From NCBI RefSeq assembly GCF_004327285.1, contig NZ_QJUI01000021.1:20496-84495 (forward strand): a stretch of DNA of 64,000 nucleotides, written 5' to 3'. The stretch's first letter is position 1; every line of letters starts with the position of its first letter. The translations under genes and the position numbers were made by a program. This DNA comes from Phytopseudomonas daroniae (GTDB lineage: Bacteria; Pseudomonadota; Gammaproteobacteria; Pseudomonadales; Pseudomonadaceae). Below are positions 56,798 to 64,000 of this stretch, piece after piece. The notes below the pieces were generated by a model that was given only the letters and a program-made list of their open reading frames with translations, did no database searches and had not been told where the DNA came from.

Positions 56798-57903
56798 TGA
56801 CGGATGTAGCCTCGGATCAGGCGCTGCAGGCCCTGCGGGTACGCATCGACAATCTCGATGAACGAATCCTCGAGCTGATCAGCGACCGCGCGCGCTGCGC
56901 CGAAGAAGTGGCGCGGGTGAAGATGGCCACCCTGGCAGAAGGCGAGGTGCCGGTGTTCTACCGTCCCGAGCGTGAAGCCCAGGTACTCAAGCGGGTGATG
57001 GAGCGTAATCGCGGCCCGCTCGGCAATGAGGAAATGGCGCGGCTGTTCCGCGAGATCATGTCCTCCTGCCTGGCCTTGGAGAATCCCCTGAAGGTCGCCT
57101 ATCTGGGCCCGGAAGGCACCTTCTCCCAGGCTGCAGCGATGAAGCATTTCGGTCACGCGGTGATCAGCCAGCCCATGGCGGCGATCGACGAAGTGTTCCG
57201 CGAAGTGGTGGCCGGTGCCGTCAACTTTGGTGTGGTGCCGGTCGAGAACTCGACCGAAGGTGCGGTCAACCACACCCTCGACAGCTTCCTCGAGCACGAT
57301 CTGGTGATCTGCGGTGAAGTGGAGTTGCGTATCCACCACCATCTGCTGGTCGGCGACGCCACCAAGACCGATCGGATTACCCGCATCTACTCCCACGCCC
57401 AGTCCCTGGCCCAGTGCCGCAAGTGGCTGGACGCGCATTACCCGAACGTCGAGCGCGTGGCGGTTTCCAGCAACGCCGATGCCGCCCGCCGGGTGAAGAG
57501 CGAATGGAATTCGGCTGCCATTGCCGGTGATATGGCGGCCAACCTGTACGACCTGACCCGTCTTGCCGAAAAGATCGAGGATCGCCCGGACAACTCCACG
57601 CGCTTCCTGATCATCGGCAACCAGGAAGTCCCGCCGACTGGCGATGACAAGACCTCGGTGATCGTCTCCATGCGCAACAAGCCGGGCGCGCTGCATGAGT
57701 TGCTGGTGCCGTTCCACCAGAACGGCATCGACCTGACTCGCATCGAAACCCGGCCGTCGCGCAGCGGCAAGTGGACGTACGCCTTTTTCATCGACTTCGT
57801 CGGCCACCACCGCGACCCGCTGATCAAGGACGTACTGGAAAAAATCAACCAGGAAGCCGTGGCGCTCAAGGTGCTGGGTTCCTATCCCAAAGCGGTACTT
57901 TAA
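56797..57903 (+). CDS. pheA: Chorismate mutase/prephenate dehydratase (P-protein)
   Basis: A 368-residue fusion. The N-terminal AroQ chorismate mutase spans about residues 1-95 (LRVRIDNLDERILELISDRARCAEEVARVKM). The prephenate dehydratase follows (LKVAYLGPEGTFSQAAAMKHF, VPVENSTEGAVNHTLDSF, DNSTRFLIIG). A C-terminal ACT domain (KTSVIVSMRNKPGALHELLVPFHQNGIDLTRIETRPSR) gives feedback control by phenylalanine. It makes phenylpyruvate for phenylalanine. Start is coupled to the serC stop. Confidence 0.96.
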   Translation: MTDVASDQALQALRVRIDNLDERILELISDRARCAEEVARVKMATLAEGEVPVFYRPEREAQVLKRVMERNRGPLGNEEMARLFREIMSSCLALENPLKVAYLGPEGTFSQAAAMKHFGHAVISQPMAAIDEVFREVVAGAVNFGVVPVENSTEGAVNHTLDSFLEHDLVICGEVELRIHHHLLVGDATKTDRITRIYSHAQSLAQCRKWLDAHYPNVERVAVSSNADAARRVKSEWNSAAIAGDMAANLYDLTRLAEKIEDRPDNSTRFLIIGNQEVPPTGDDKTSVIVSMRNKPGALHELLVPFHQNGIDLTRIETRPSRSGKWTYAFFIDFVGHHRDPLIKDVLEKINQEAVALKVLGSYPKAVL

Positions 57904-57908
57904 ACAGC

Positions 57909-57987
57909 AGCTGCAAGCTGCAAGCCACAAGCTGCAAGTGAGCGGCGTTCTGGCTGCTAGCTTGTGGCTTATAGCTTGAGGCTTGTC
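57909..57987. repeat. AAGCTTCAAGC-type inverted repeat between pheA and hisC
   Basis: CAGCTGCAAGCTGCAAGCCA and the inverted GCTAGCTTGTGGCTTATAGC fill the 87-bp gap between pheA and hisC. The right part supplies TTGAGG, the only ribosome-site-like sequence before the hisC ATG. It is related to the repeats at 15432 and 39661. Confidence 0.65.
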
Positions 57988-57990
57988 GCT

Positions 57991-59100
57991 ATGTCTTGTG
58001 ATTTCATCGCCCTGGCCCAGCCGGGCGTGCAAAAGCTGTCGCCCTATGTGCCAGGCAAGCCAGTGGATGAGTTGGCCCGCGAACTGAATATGGATCCGGC
58101 CCATATCGTCAAACTGGCCAGTAACGAGAACCCGCTTGGCCCCAGCCCGAAAGCACTGGAGGCCATCCGCGCCGAGCTGGATGAGCTGACCCGCTATCCG
58201 GATGGCAACGGCTTCACTCTGAAGACCCTGCTGGCCGAGCGTTGTGGCGTCTCCACCGCTCAGGTGACCCTGGGTAACGGCTCCAACGACATCCTCGAGC
58301 TGGTCGCTCGCGCGTACCTGGCCCCTGGTCTGAATGCCGTGTTCAGCGAGCATGCGTTCGCCGTATACCCGATCGCCACCCAGGCCGTTGGTGCCCAGAG
58401 CAAGGTGGTGCCGGCCAAGGCGTTCGGCCATGACCTGCCGGCCATGCTGGCGGCCATCGATGCCAATACCCGCGTGGTATTCATCGCCAACCCCAACAAC
58501 CCGACCGGCACCTGGTTCGACACCCAGGCGCTGCGCGACTTCCTCGCCGGTGTGCCGGAAAACGTGCTGGTGGTGCTGGACGAGGCCTACATCGAATACG
58601 CCGATGGCGATGAACTGCCGAACGGCCTGGATTTCCTGGCCGGTCATGCCAATCTGCTGGTCTCGCGTACCTTCTCCAAGGCTTACGGCCTGGCGTCGCT
58701 ACGCGTCGGCTACGGCCTCAGCTCGACTCAGGTCGCCGATGTACTGAATCGCGTACGTCAGCCGTTCAACGTCAACAGCTTCGCCCTGGCCGCGGCCTGC
58801 GCAGCGTTCGACGATGTCGACTACCTGGCGCGTAGCCGTGAAATCAACGCCGCCGGCATGCTGCAGTTGCAGGAAGGTTGCCGCGAACTGGGCCTGGGCT
58901 GGATTCCGTCCAAGGCCAACTTCCTGGCCATCGACTTCGGTCGTGATACCGCTGCGATCAATCAGGGACTGTTGCGTGAAGGCGTGATCGTGCGGCCGGT
59001 TGCCGGCTACGGTATGCCCAACCACCTGCGCGTTTCCATTGGCCTGCCGGCCGAGAACGCCCGCTTCCTGGAAGCGCTGCGCAAGGTGCTGAACGCGTGA
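57991..59100 (+). CDS. hisC: Histidinol-phosphate/aromatic aminotransferase
   Basis: A 369-residue class I/II PLP aminotransferase. Motifs are KLASNENPLGPSPKA, TLGNGSNDILELVARAYLAPG, NPNNPTGTWFD, VVLDEAYIEYADG and the PLP lysine in LVSRTFSKAYGLASLRVGYG. The copy in the aromatic supraoperon (HisC2-type) acts on histidinol phosphate and aromatic keto acids, completing phenylalanine and tyrosine synthesis. ATG 57991 (MSCDFIALAQPG) is preferred; the longer start at 57964 lies within the repeat. It overlaps the next gene by four bases (GTGA). Confidence 0.93.
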   Translation: MSCDFIALAQPGVQKLSPYVPGKPVDELARELNMDPAHIVKLASNENPLGPSPKALEAIRAELDELTRYPDGNGFTLKTLLAERCGVSTAQVTLGNGSNDILELVARAYLAPGLNAVFSEHAFAVYPIATQAVGAQSKVVPAKAFGHDLPAMLAAIDANTRVVFIANPNNPTGTWFDTQALRDFLAGVPENVLVVLDEAYIEYADGDELPNGLDFLAGHANLLVSRTFSKAYGLASLRVGYGLSSTQVADVLNRVRQPFNVNSFALAAACAAFDDVDYLARSREINAAGMLQLQEGCRELGLGWIPSKANFLAIDFGRDTAAINQGLLREGVIVRPVAGYGMPNHLRVSIGLPAENARFLEALRKVLNA

Positions 59101-61337
59101 CGGAACGCAAGACACCGGCAATCAAGCCGCTGGTCGAACGTCTGGTCGTGGTTGGTCTGGGGCTGATCGGCGGCTCCTTCGCCAAGGGCCTGCGCGCCCG
59201 TGGGGTGTGCCGCGAGGTGGTTGGCGTCGACCTGGATCCGCAGTCGCGGCGTCTGGCCGTCGAACTGGGTGTGGTCGACCGTTGTGAGGAACAGTTGGCT
59301 GCCGCTTGTCAGGGTGCCGATGTGATCATGCTGGCCGTACCTATCCTGGCCATGGAGCGCTTGCTCGGCGAGCTCGCGAAGCTGGATCTGGGCGCCGCCG
59401 TGCTGACCGATGCCGGCAGCGCCAAGGGCAATGTGGTGCGCGCTGTCGAGGCTGCATTCGGTGTTGTGCCTGCGCGGTTCGTGCCGGGCCACCCGATTGC
59501 CGGCTCCGAGCAGAGCGGTGTCGAGGCGGCCAATGGCGAGCTGTTCAAGCGCCACAAGGTGATTCTTACACCGTTGGCGCATACCGATGCCGTGGCCCTG
59601 CAGCGAGTCGATCAGTTGTGGCGCGAACTGGGTGCGGACGTCGAGCACATGCAGGTCGAGCACCATGACCAGGTACTCGCTGCCACCAGCCATCTGCCGC
59701 ATCTGCTGGCCTTTGGTTTGGTCGACTCGTTGGCCAAGCGCAACGAAAATCTGGAAATCTTCCGCTACGCCGCCGGCGGCTTCCGCGATTTCACGAGAAT
59801 CGCCGGCAGCGACCCGGTCATGTGGCACGACATCTTTCTCGCCAACCGCGAGGCCGTGCTGCGCACTCTGGATGTATTTCGCGATGATCTCGACGCCTTG
59901 CGCGACGCGGTCGACGCAGGGGACGGGCATCATCTGCTGGGCGTATTCACACGCGCCCGCGTGGCCCGCGAACATTTCAGCAAAATACTGGCCCGTCGGG
60001 CCTATGTGGACGCTATGCACTCGAACGATCTGGTTTTCCTGGCTAATCCTGGTGGCAATGTCCGTGGGCGTATCCGCGTTCCAGGCGACAAGTCCATCTC
60101 CCACCGCTCGATCATGCTCGGCTCGCTGGCCGAAGGCACTACCGAGGTCGAAGGCTTCCTCGAGGGTGAAGATGCCCTGGCGACCCTGCAGGCCTTCCGC
60201 GATATGGGTGTGGTCATCGAAGGCCCGCACCATGGCCGCGTGACCATTCATGGCGTTGGCCTGCACGGTCTGAAGCCGCCACCCGGCCCGATCTACGTGG
60301 GCAACTCGGGTACATCGATGCGTCTGTTGTCCGGCCTGCTGGCTGGTCAGCCGTTCGACGTGACCATGACCGGCGACGCTTCGCTGTCCAAGCGCCCCAT
60401 GAACCGTGTAGCCAATCCGCTGCGCGAAATGGGCGCCGTGGTCGAGACTGGCCCGGACGGGCGTCCGCCGCTGACCATCCGTGGTGGCCAGAAGCTCAAG
60501 GCGCTGACCTACACCTTGCCGATGGCCAGTGCCCAGGTGAAGTCCTGCCTGCTGCTGGCTGGCCTGTACGCCGAAGGCGTCACCACCGTTACCGAGCCAG
60601 CCCCGACCCGTGATCACACCGAGCGCATGCTTCGCGGCTTCGGCTACGCCGTGGAGTCCAAAGGGCCGGTGGCTTCCCTGCAGGCCGGTGGCAAGCTGAC
60701 GGCAACCCGTATCGAAGTGCCTGCGGACATTTCCTCGGCCGCGTTCTTCCTGGTGGCAGCCTCCATTGCCCAGGATGCCGAACTGCTGCTCGAGCACGTT
60801 GGCATCAACCCGACCCGTACTGGCGTCATCGACATCCTGCGCCTGATGGGCGGTGACATCACCCTGGAAAACCAGCGTGAAGTCGGCGGCGAGCCAGTTG
60901 CAGATCTGCGTGTGCGTGGCGCCAGGCTCAAGGGCATCGAGATTCCTGAAAATCTGGTGCCATTGGCCATCGACGAGTTCCCGGTACTGTTCGTGGCTGC
61001 GGCCTGCGCCGAAGGCCGCACCATTCTGCGTGGCGCCGAAGAGCTGCGAGTCAAGGAGTCCGACCGCATTCAGGTCATGGCCGATGGCCTGATCAGCCTG
61101 GGTGTGAAGTGCGAGCCAACCCCGGATGGCATCATCATCGATGGTGGTCAGATCGGTGGTGGCGAAGTGTACAGCCATGGCGATCACCGTATCGCCATGG
61201 CCTTCAGTGTCGCCTCCTTGCGCGCTACGGCGCCGATCCGTATCCATGACTGCGCCAACGTCGCGACCTCGTTCCCCAACTTCCTCGCACTGGCCGAACA
61301 GGTTGGCATTCGCGTGGCTGTGGAGGGGCAGCAATGA
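59097..61337 (+). CDS. tyrA/aroA: Fused prephenate/cyclohexadienyl dehydrogenase and EPSP synthase
   Basis: A 746-residue natural fusion. Residues 1 to about 300 are a TyrA-type dehydrogenase with NAD motif VVVGLGLIGGSFAKGLRARG and PGHPIAGSEQSGVEAA. From about residue 310 an EPSP synthase follows (AroA): PGDKSISHRSIMLGSLAEGTTEV, GNSGTSMRLLSGLLAGQ, LTIRGGQKLK, LRVKESDRIQVMADGL and GDHRIAMAFSVASL. It links chorismate formation to tyrosine synthesis. The fusion is characteristic of Pseudomonas. It starts at GTG 59097, overlapping hisC by four bases, and overlaps cmk by four. Confidence 0.95.
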   Translation: MTERKTPAIKPLVERLVVVGLGLIGGSFAKGLRARGVCREVVGVDLDPQSRRLAVELGVVDRCEEQLAAACQGADVIMLAVPILAMERLLGELAKLDLGAAVLTDAGSAKGNVVRAVEAAFGVVPARFVPGHPIAGSEQSGVEAANGELFKRHKVILTPLAHTDAVALQRVDQLWRELGADVEHMQVEHHDQVLAATSHLPHLLAFGLVDSLAKRNENLEIFRYAAGGFRDFTRIAGSDPVMWHDIFLANREAVLRTLDVFRDDLDALRDAVDAGDGHHLLGVFTRARVAREHFSKILARRAYVDAMHSNDLVFLANPGGNVRGRIRVPGDKSISHRSIMLGSLAEGTTEVEGFLEGEDALATLQAFRDMGVVIEGPHHGRVTIHGVGLHGLKPPPGPIYVGNSGTSMRLLSGLLAGQPFDVTMTGDASLSKRPMNRVANPLREMGAVVETGPDGRPPLTIRGGQKLKALTYTLPMASAQVKSCLLLAGLYAEGVTTVTEPAPTRDHTERMLRGFGYAVESKGPVASLQAGGKLTATRIEVPADISSAAFFLVAASIAQDAELLLEHVGINPTRTGVIDILRLMGGDITLENQREVGGEPVADLRVRGARLKGIEIPENLVPLAIDEFPVLFVAAACAEGRTILRGAEELRVKESDRIQVMADGLISLGVKCEPTPDGIIIDGGQIGGGEVYSHGDHRIAMAFSVASLRATAPIRIHDCANVATSFPNFLALAEQVGIRVAVEGQQ

Positions 61338-62023
61338 GCCTCAACGCGCCGGTGATCACCATCGATGGGCCGAGCGGCTCGGGTAAAGGCACGGTTGCCG
61401 GCCTGCTGGCCAAGCAGCTCGGCTGGAGCCTGCTGGACTCCGGTGCGTTGTATCGCCTGCTGGCGTTCTCCGCACGCAACCACGGTGTGGATCTGACCAA
61501 CGAAGAGTCGCTGAAACTGCTGGCCGCTCACCTCGATGTGCAGTTTCTCGCCGCTGGTGACGGCAAGCCGCAGCGCATCATCCTCGAAGGCGAGGAGGTG
61601 ACCGATGCCATCCGCAACGAGCAGGTCGGCGCCGGTGCTTCGCAGGTCGCTGCACTGCCGGCGGTGCGCGACGCATTGCTGCAACGTCAGCGTGCTTTCC
61701 GTGAAGCGCCCGGCCTGGTGGCCGACGGTCGCGACATGGGTACCGTGGTATTCGTCGATGCGCCGTTGAAGGTTTTCCTGACCGCCAGCGCCGAGGAACG
61801 GGCCAATCGACGTTACCTGCAGTTGAAGGCCAAGGGCGATGATGTTAATCTCGCGAGTCTTCTCGATGAGATTCGGGCGCGCGACGAGCGCGATACCCAG
61901 CGGGCGGTGGCTCCGCTCAAGCCGGCAGCCGACGCAATCCAGCTGGATTCCACTGAATTATCCATCGAGCAGGTGCTTGAAAGAATCCTGAGCGAAGTCG
62001 CCAATCGCGACCTCGCCGGTTGA
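61334..62023 (+). CDS. cmk: Cytidylate kinase
   Basis: A 229-residue CMP/dCMP kinase. The P-loop is GPSGSGKGTVAGLLAKQLG, with LLDSGALYRLLA, GRDMGTVVFVDAPLKVFLTASAEERANRRYLQL and DERDTQRAVAPLKPAADA. It supplies CDP and dCDP. Its ATG overlaps the aroA stop (ATGA). The transcript appears to end at a strong hairpin 26 bases after the stop, before rpsA. Confidence 0.95.
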   Translation: MSLNAPVITIDGPSGSGKGTVAGLLAKQLGWSLLDSGALYRLLAFSARNHGVDLTNEESLKLLAAHLDVQFLAAGDGKPQRIILEGEEVTDAIRNEQVGAGASQVAALPAVRDALLQRQRAFREAPGLVADGRDMGTVVFVDAPLKVFLTASAEERANRRYLQLKAKGDDVNLASLLDEIRARDERDTQRAVAPLKPAADAIQLDSTELSIEQVLERILSEVANRDLAG

Positions 62024-62048
62024 AAAGAGCCACTTTCGGCTCGCAAGG

Positions 62049-62091
62049 GAGGCATACGGGGAACCAGTCCCAGTCCCGTAGGCCTCTTTTT
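62049..62091 (+). terminator. Intrinsic terminator/attenuator between cmk and rpsA
   Basis: GAGGCATACGGG (62049-62060) pairs with CCCGTAGGCCTC (62075-62086) with one mismatch, followed by TTTTT. It would limit readthrough from the supraoperon into rpsA. Confidence 0.75.
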
Positions 62092-62103
62092 ATATGAACG
62101 AAC

Positions 62104-62123
62104 CCGCATTGTCTGGAATGCGG
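62104..62123 (+). promoter_or_regulatory. Hairpin in the rpsA leader
   Basis: CCGCATT (62104-62110) and AATGCGG (62117-62123) flank a 6-base loop, 38 bases before the rpsA start. In E. coli the structured rpsA leader mediates translational autoregulation by S1. Whether this hairpin serves that role is inference. Confidence 0.4.
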
Positions 62124-62161
62124 AGCAGGGCGAATCCCCGCCCGATCCAACAGGAATCAAC

Positions 62162-63841
62162 ATGAGCGAAAGCTTTGCAGAACTTTTTGAAGAAAGCCTG
62201 AAAACCCTGGACATGCAGCCGGGTGCCATCATCACTGGCATCGTGGTAGACATCGACGGCGACTGGGTTACCGTTCACGCTGGCCTGAAATCCGAGGGCG
62301 TCATCCCTCTGGAGCAGTTCTTCAACGAACAAGGCGAGCTGACCATCAAGGTCGGTGACGAAGTCCACGTTGCGCTGGACGCGGTTGAAGATGGCTTCGG
62401 TGAAACCAAGCTGTCCCGCGAAAAAGCCAAGCGCGCCGAGTGCTGGATCGTCCTGGAAGCAGCTTTCGCCGCTGAGGAAGTGGTCAAGGGCGTTATCAAC
62501 GGTAAGGTTAAAGGCGGCTTCACTGTCGACGTTAACGGCATCCGTGCGTTCCTGCCAGGTTCCTTGGTCGATGTCCGTCCGGTGCGTGATACCACTCACC
62601 TGGAAGGCAAAGAGCTCGAGTTCAAGGTCATCAAACTCGACCAGAAACGCAACAACGTTGTCGTTTCCCGTCGTAGCGTCCTGGAAGCCGAAAACTCCGC
62701 AGAGCGCGAAGCACTGCTGGAATCGCTGCAGGAAGGCCAACAGGTCAAGGGTATCGTCAAGAACCTCACCGACTACGGCGCATTCGTGGATCTGGGTGGC
62801 GTCGACGGCCTGCTGCACATCACCGACATGGCCTGGAAGCGTATCAAGCACCCGTCCGAGATCGTCAACGTTGGCGACGAGATCGACGTCAAGGTTCTGA
62901 AGTACGATCGCGAGCGTAACCGTGTTTCTCTGGGCCTGAAGCAACTGGGCGAAGACCCATGGGTTGCCATCAAGGCTCGTTACCCGGAAAGCACCCGCGT
63001 CGTTGCGCGCGTGACCAACCTGACCGACTACGGCTGCTTCGCAGAGCTGGAAGAAGGCGTGGAAGGCCTGGTACACGTTTCCGAAATGGACTGGACCAAC
63101 AAGAACATCCACCCGTCGAAAGTCGTTCAGGTTGGCGACGAAGTGGAAGTCATGGTTCTGGACATCGACGAAGAGCGTCGTCGTATTTCCCTGGGTATCA
63201 AGCAGTGCAAGACCAACCCATGGGAAGACTTCTCCGGCCAGTTCAACAAGGGTGACAAGATCTCCGGCACCATCAAGTCGATCACCGATTTCGGTATCTT
63301 CATTGGTCTGGACGGCGGCATCGACGGCCTGGTTCACCTGTCCGACATCTCCTGGAACGAAGTCGGCGAAGAAGCCGTACGTCGTTTCAAGAAGGGCGAC
63401 GAGCTGGAAACCGTCATCCTGTCGGTCGACCCAGAGCGCGAGCGCATCTCCCTGGGCATCAAGCAACTGGAAGAAGATCCGTTCTCCGACTACGTTGCAG
63501 TCAACGACAAAGGCACTATCGTTCGCGGTACTGTGAAAGAAGTTGACGCCAAGGGCGCGATCATCACCCTGGCCGAGGGCATCGAAGCCACTCTGAAAGC
63601 CTCCGAAATCAGCCGTGACCGCGTTGAAGACGCGCGTAACGTTCTGAAAGAAGGCGAAGAAGTCGAGGCCAAGATCATCAGCGTGGATCGCAAGAGCCGC
63701 GTGATCAGCCTGTCCGTCAAGTCGAAAGACGTTGAAGACGAAAAAGAAGCAATCAAGGAAATGCGTAAGCAGGAAGTTGAAACTTCCGGTCCGACCACCA
63801 TCGGTGATCTGATCCGCGCGCAAATGGAAAACCAGAACTAA
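62162..63841 (+). CDS. rpsA: 30S ribosomal protein S1
   Basis: A 559-residue S1 with six S1/OB domains. The first begins PGAIITGIVVDIDGDWVTVHAGLKSEGVIPLEQF; strong repeats follow at GIVKNLTDYGAFVDLGGVDGLLHITDMAWKRIKHPSEI, ARVTNLTDYGCFAELEEGVEGLVHVSEMDW, GTIKSITDFGIFIGLDGGIDGLVHLSDISW and GTVKEVDAKGAIITLAEGIEATLKASEIS. It binds mRNA and the ribosome and is essential. Length is the normal 557-560. It is followed by a long hairpin at 63915. Confidence 0.97.
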   Translation: MSESFAELFEESLKTLDMQPGAIITGIVVDIDGDWVTVHAGLKSEGVIPLEQFFNEQGELTIKVGDEVHVALDAVEDGFGETKLSREKAKRAECWIVLEAAFAAEEVVKGVINGKVKGGFTVDVNGIRAFLPGSLVDVRPVRDTTHLEGKELEFKVIKLDQKRNNVVVSRRSVLEAENSAEREALLESLQEGQQVKGIVKNLTDYGAFVDLGGVDGLLHITDMAWKRIKHPSEIVNVGDEIDVKVLKYDRERNRVSLGLKQLGEDPWVAIKARYPESTRVVARVTNLTDYGCFAELEEGVEGLVHVSEMDWTNKNIHPSKVVQVGDEVEVMVLDIDEERRRISLGIKQCKTNPWEDFSGQFNKGDKISGTIKSITDFGIFIGLDGGIDGLVHLSDISWNEVGEEAVRRFKKGDELETVILSVDPERERISLGIKQLEEDPFSDYVAVNDKGTIVRGTVKEVDAKGAIITLAEGIEATLKASEISRDRVEDARNVLKEGEEVEAKIISVDRKSRVISLSVKSKDVEDEKEAIKEMRKQEVETSGPTTIGDLIRAQMENQN

Positions 63842-63914
63842 GTTCGGGTAATCCAGCGAAAAAGGGCGACTTCGCAGACTGTGTGAAAACCTAGCAGTCT
63901 GAAGGCGAGTTGAA

Positions 63915-63952
63915 GACAATGCCTCTATCGGTTGATAGGGGCATTGTCGTTT
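63915..63952 (+). terminator. Long hairpin downstream of rpsA
   Basis: GACAATGCCTCTATC (63915-63929) pairs with GATAGGGGCATTGTC (63934-63948) with one wobble pair, followed by GTTT. It lies 73 bases after the rpsA stop and is a probable terminator with a weak T tract. Nothing recognisable follows to the window end. Confidence 0.55.
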
Positions 63953-64000
63953 ATGGGCTATATCCAGGGCGAAGGTCGCGAGCAAAGCAGCCTGTTTCCG

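Overview
The window is a high-GC gammaproteobacterial chromosome segment, almost certainly from a Pseudomonas. The strongest evidence is the right end, where gyrA, serC, pheA, hisC, a fused tyrA/aroA, cmk and rpsA follow one another as in P. aeruginosa. Other Pseudomonas-type neighbours are cyaB, trkH, a cpxR/cpxP/cpxS set, yciI, trpH, yciO, scpA, scpB, rluB, mupP and ubiG. I cannot name the species. No rRNA, tRNA or CRISPR array was seen.

Layout. 1-7.7 kb: a sugar-type ABC importer (binding protein, two permeases, double ATPase), then etfBA and a LamB-type porin. 7.7-13.1 kb: an IS3 orfA remnant, mnmC, a PPK2-type polyphosphate:AMP phosphotransferase and two small conserved genes. 13.2-20.3 kb: recQ, a slyA-type regulator with an MFS exporter, a fimV-like gene broken by an in-frame TAG, and a SelW-like protein. 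20.3-28.1 kb: a 269-bp MITE-like element, an EamA transporter, a CsaA-like protein, an AraC regulator, an LpxH-like phosphoesterase, a frameshifted glycosyltransferase, cyaB, a DUF962 protein and trkH. 28.8-32.8 kb: a nitroreductase, the cpx envelope-stress set and yciI. 32.9-40.4 kb: trpH, yciO, scpAB, a DUF1289 gene, rluB, a diguanylate cyclase, a YciK-like dehydrogenase and mupP. 40.6-49.2 kb: a purine-nitrogen module. 49.2-64 kb: ubiG, a methylthioadenosine deaminase-like gene, a degenerate mtnA-like gene, then the gyrA to rpsA block.

The purine-nitrogen module is the most interesting region. One strand carries hpxX/atzG, an AtzE-type amidase and hpxZ. The other carries an RpiR regulator, a polar-amino-acid-type ABC importer, a PucG-like aminotransferase and an allantoate amidohydrolase-like enzyme. 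Together they suggest uptake of a ureide and its conversion through allantoate, ureidoglycine and oxalurate. Upstream of the importer lies a consensus sigma-54 promoter, preceded about 190 bp earlier by a perfect NtrC-type dyad, so nitrogen-limitation control is likely. The module sits between mupP and ubiG, which are close neighbours in P. aeruginosa, so it looks inserted.

The intergenic DNA is rich in repeats: three copies of a modular element about 220-420 bp long (near 11.8, 15.4 and 28.4 kb), hairpin cassettes shared with the cpxR-cpxP gap, REP-like pairs, and AAGCTTCAAGC-type repeats. Two genes carry single disabling lesions (fimV-like, nonsense; glycosyltransferase, 4-bp duplication). 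These may be real pseudogenes or sequencing errors.
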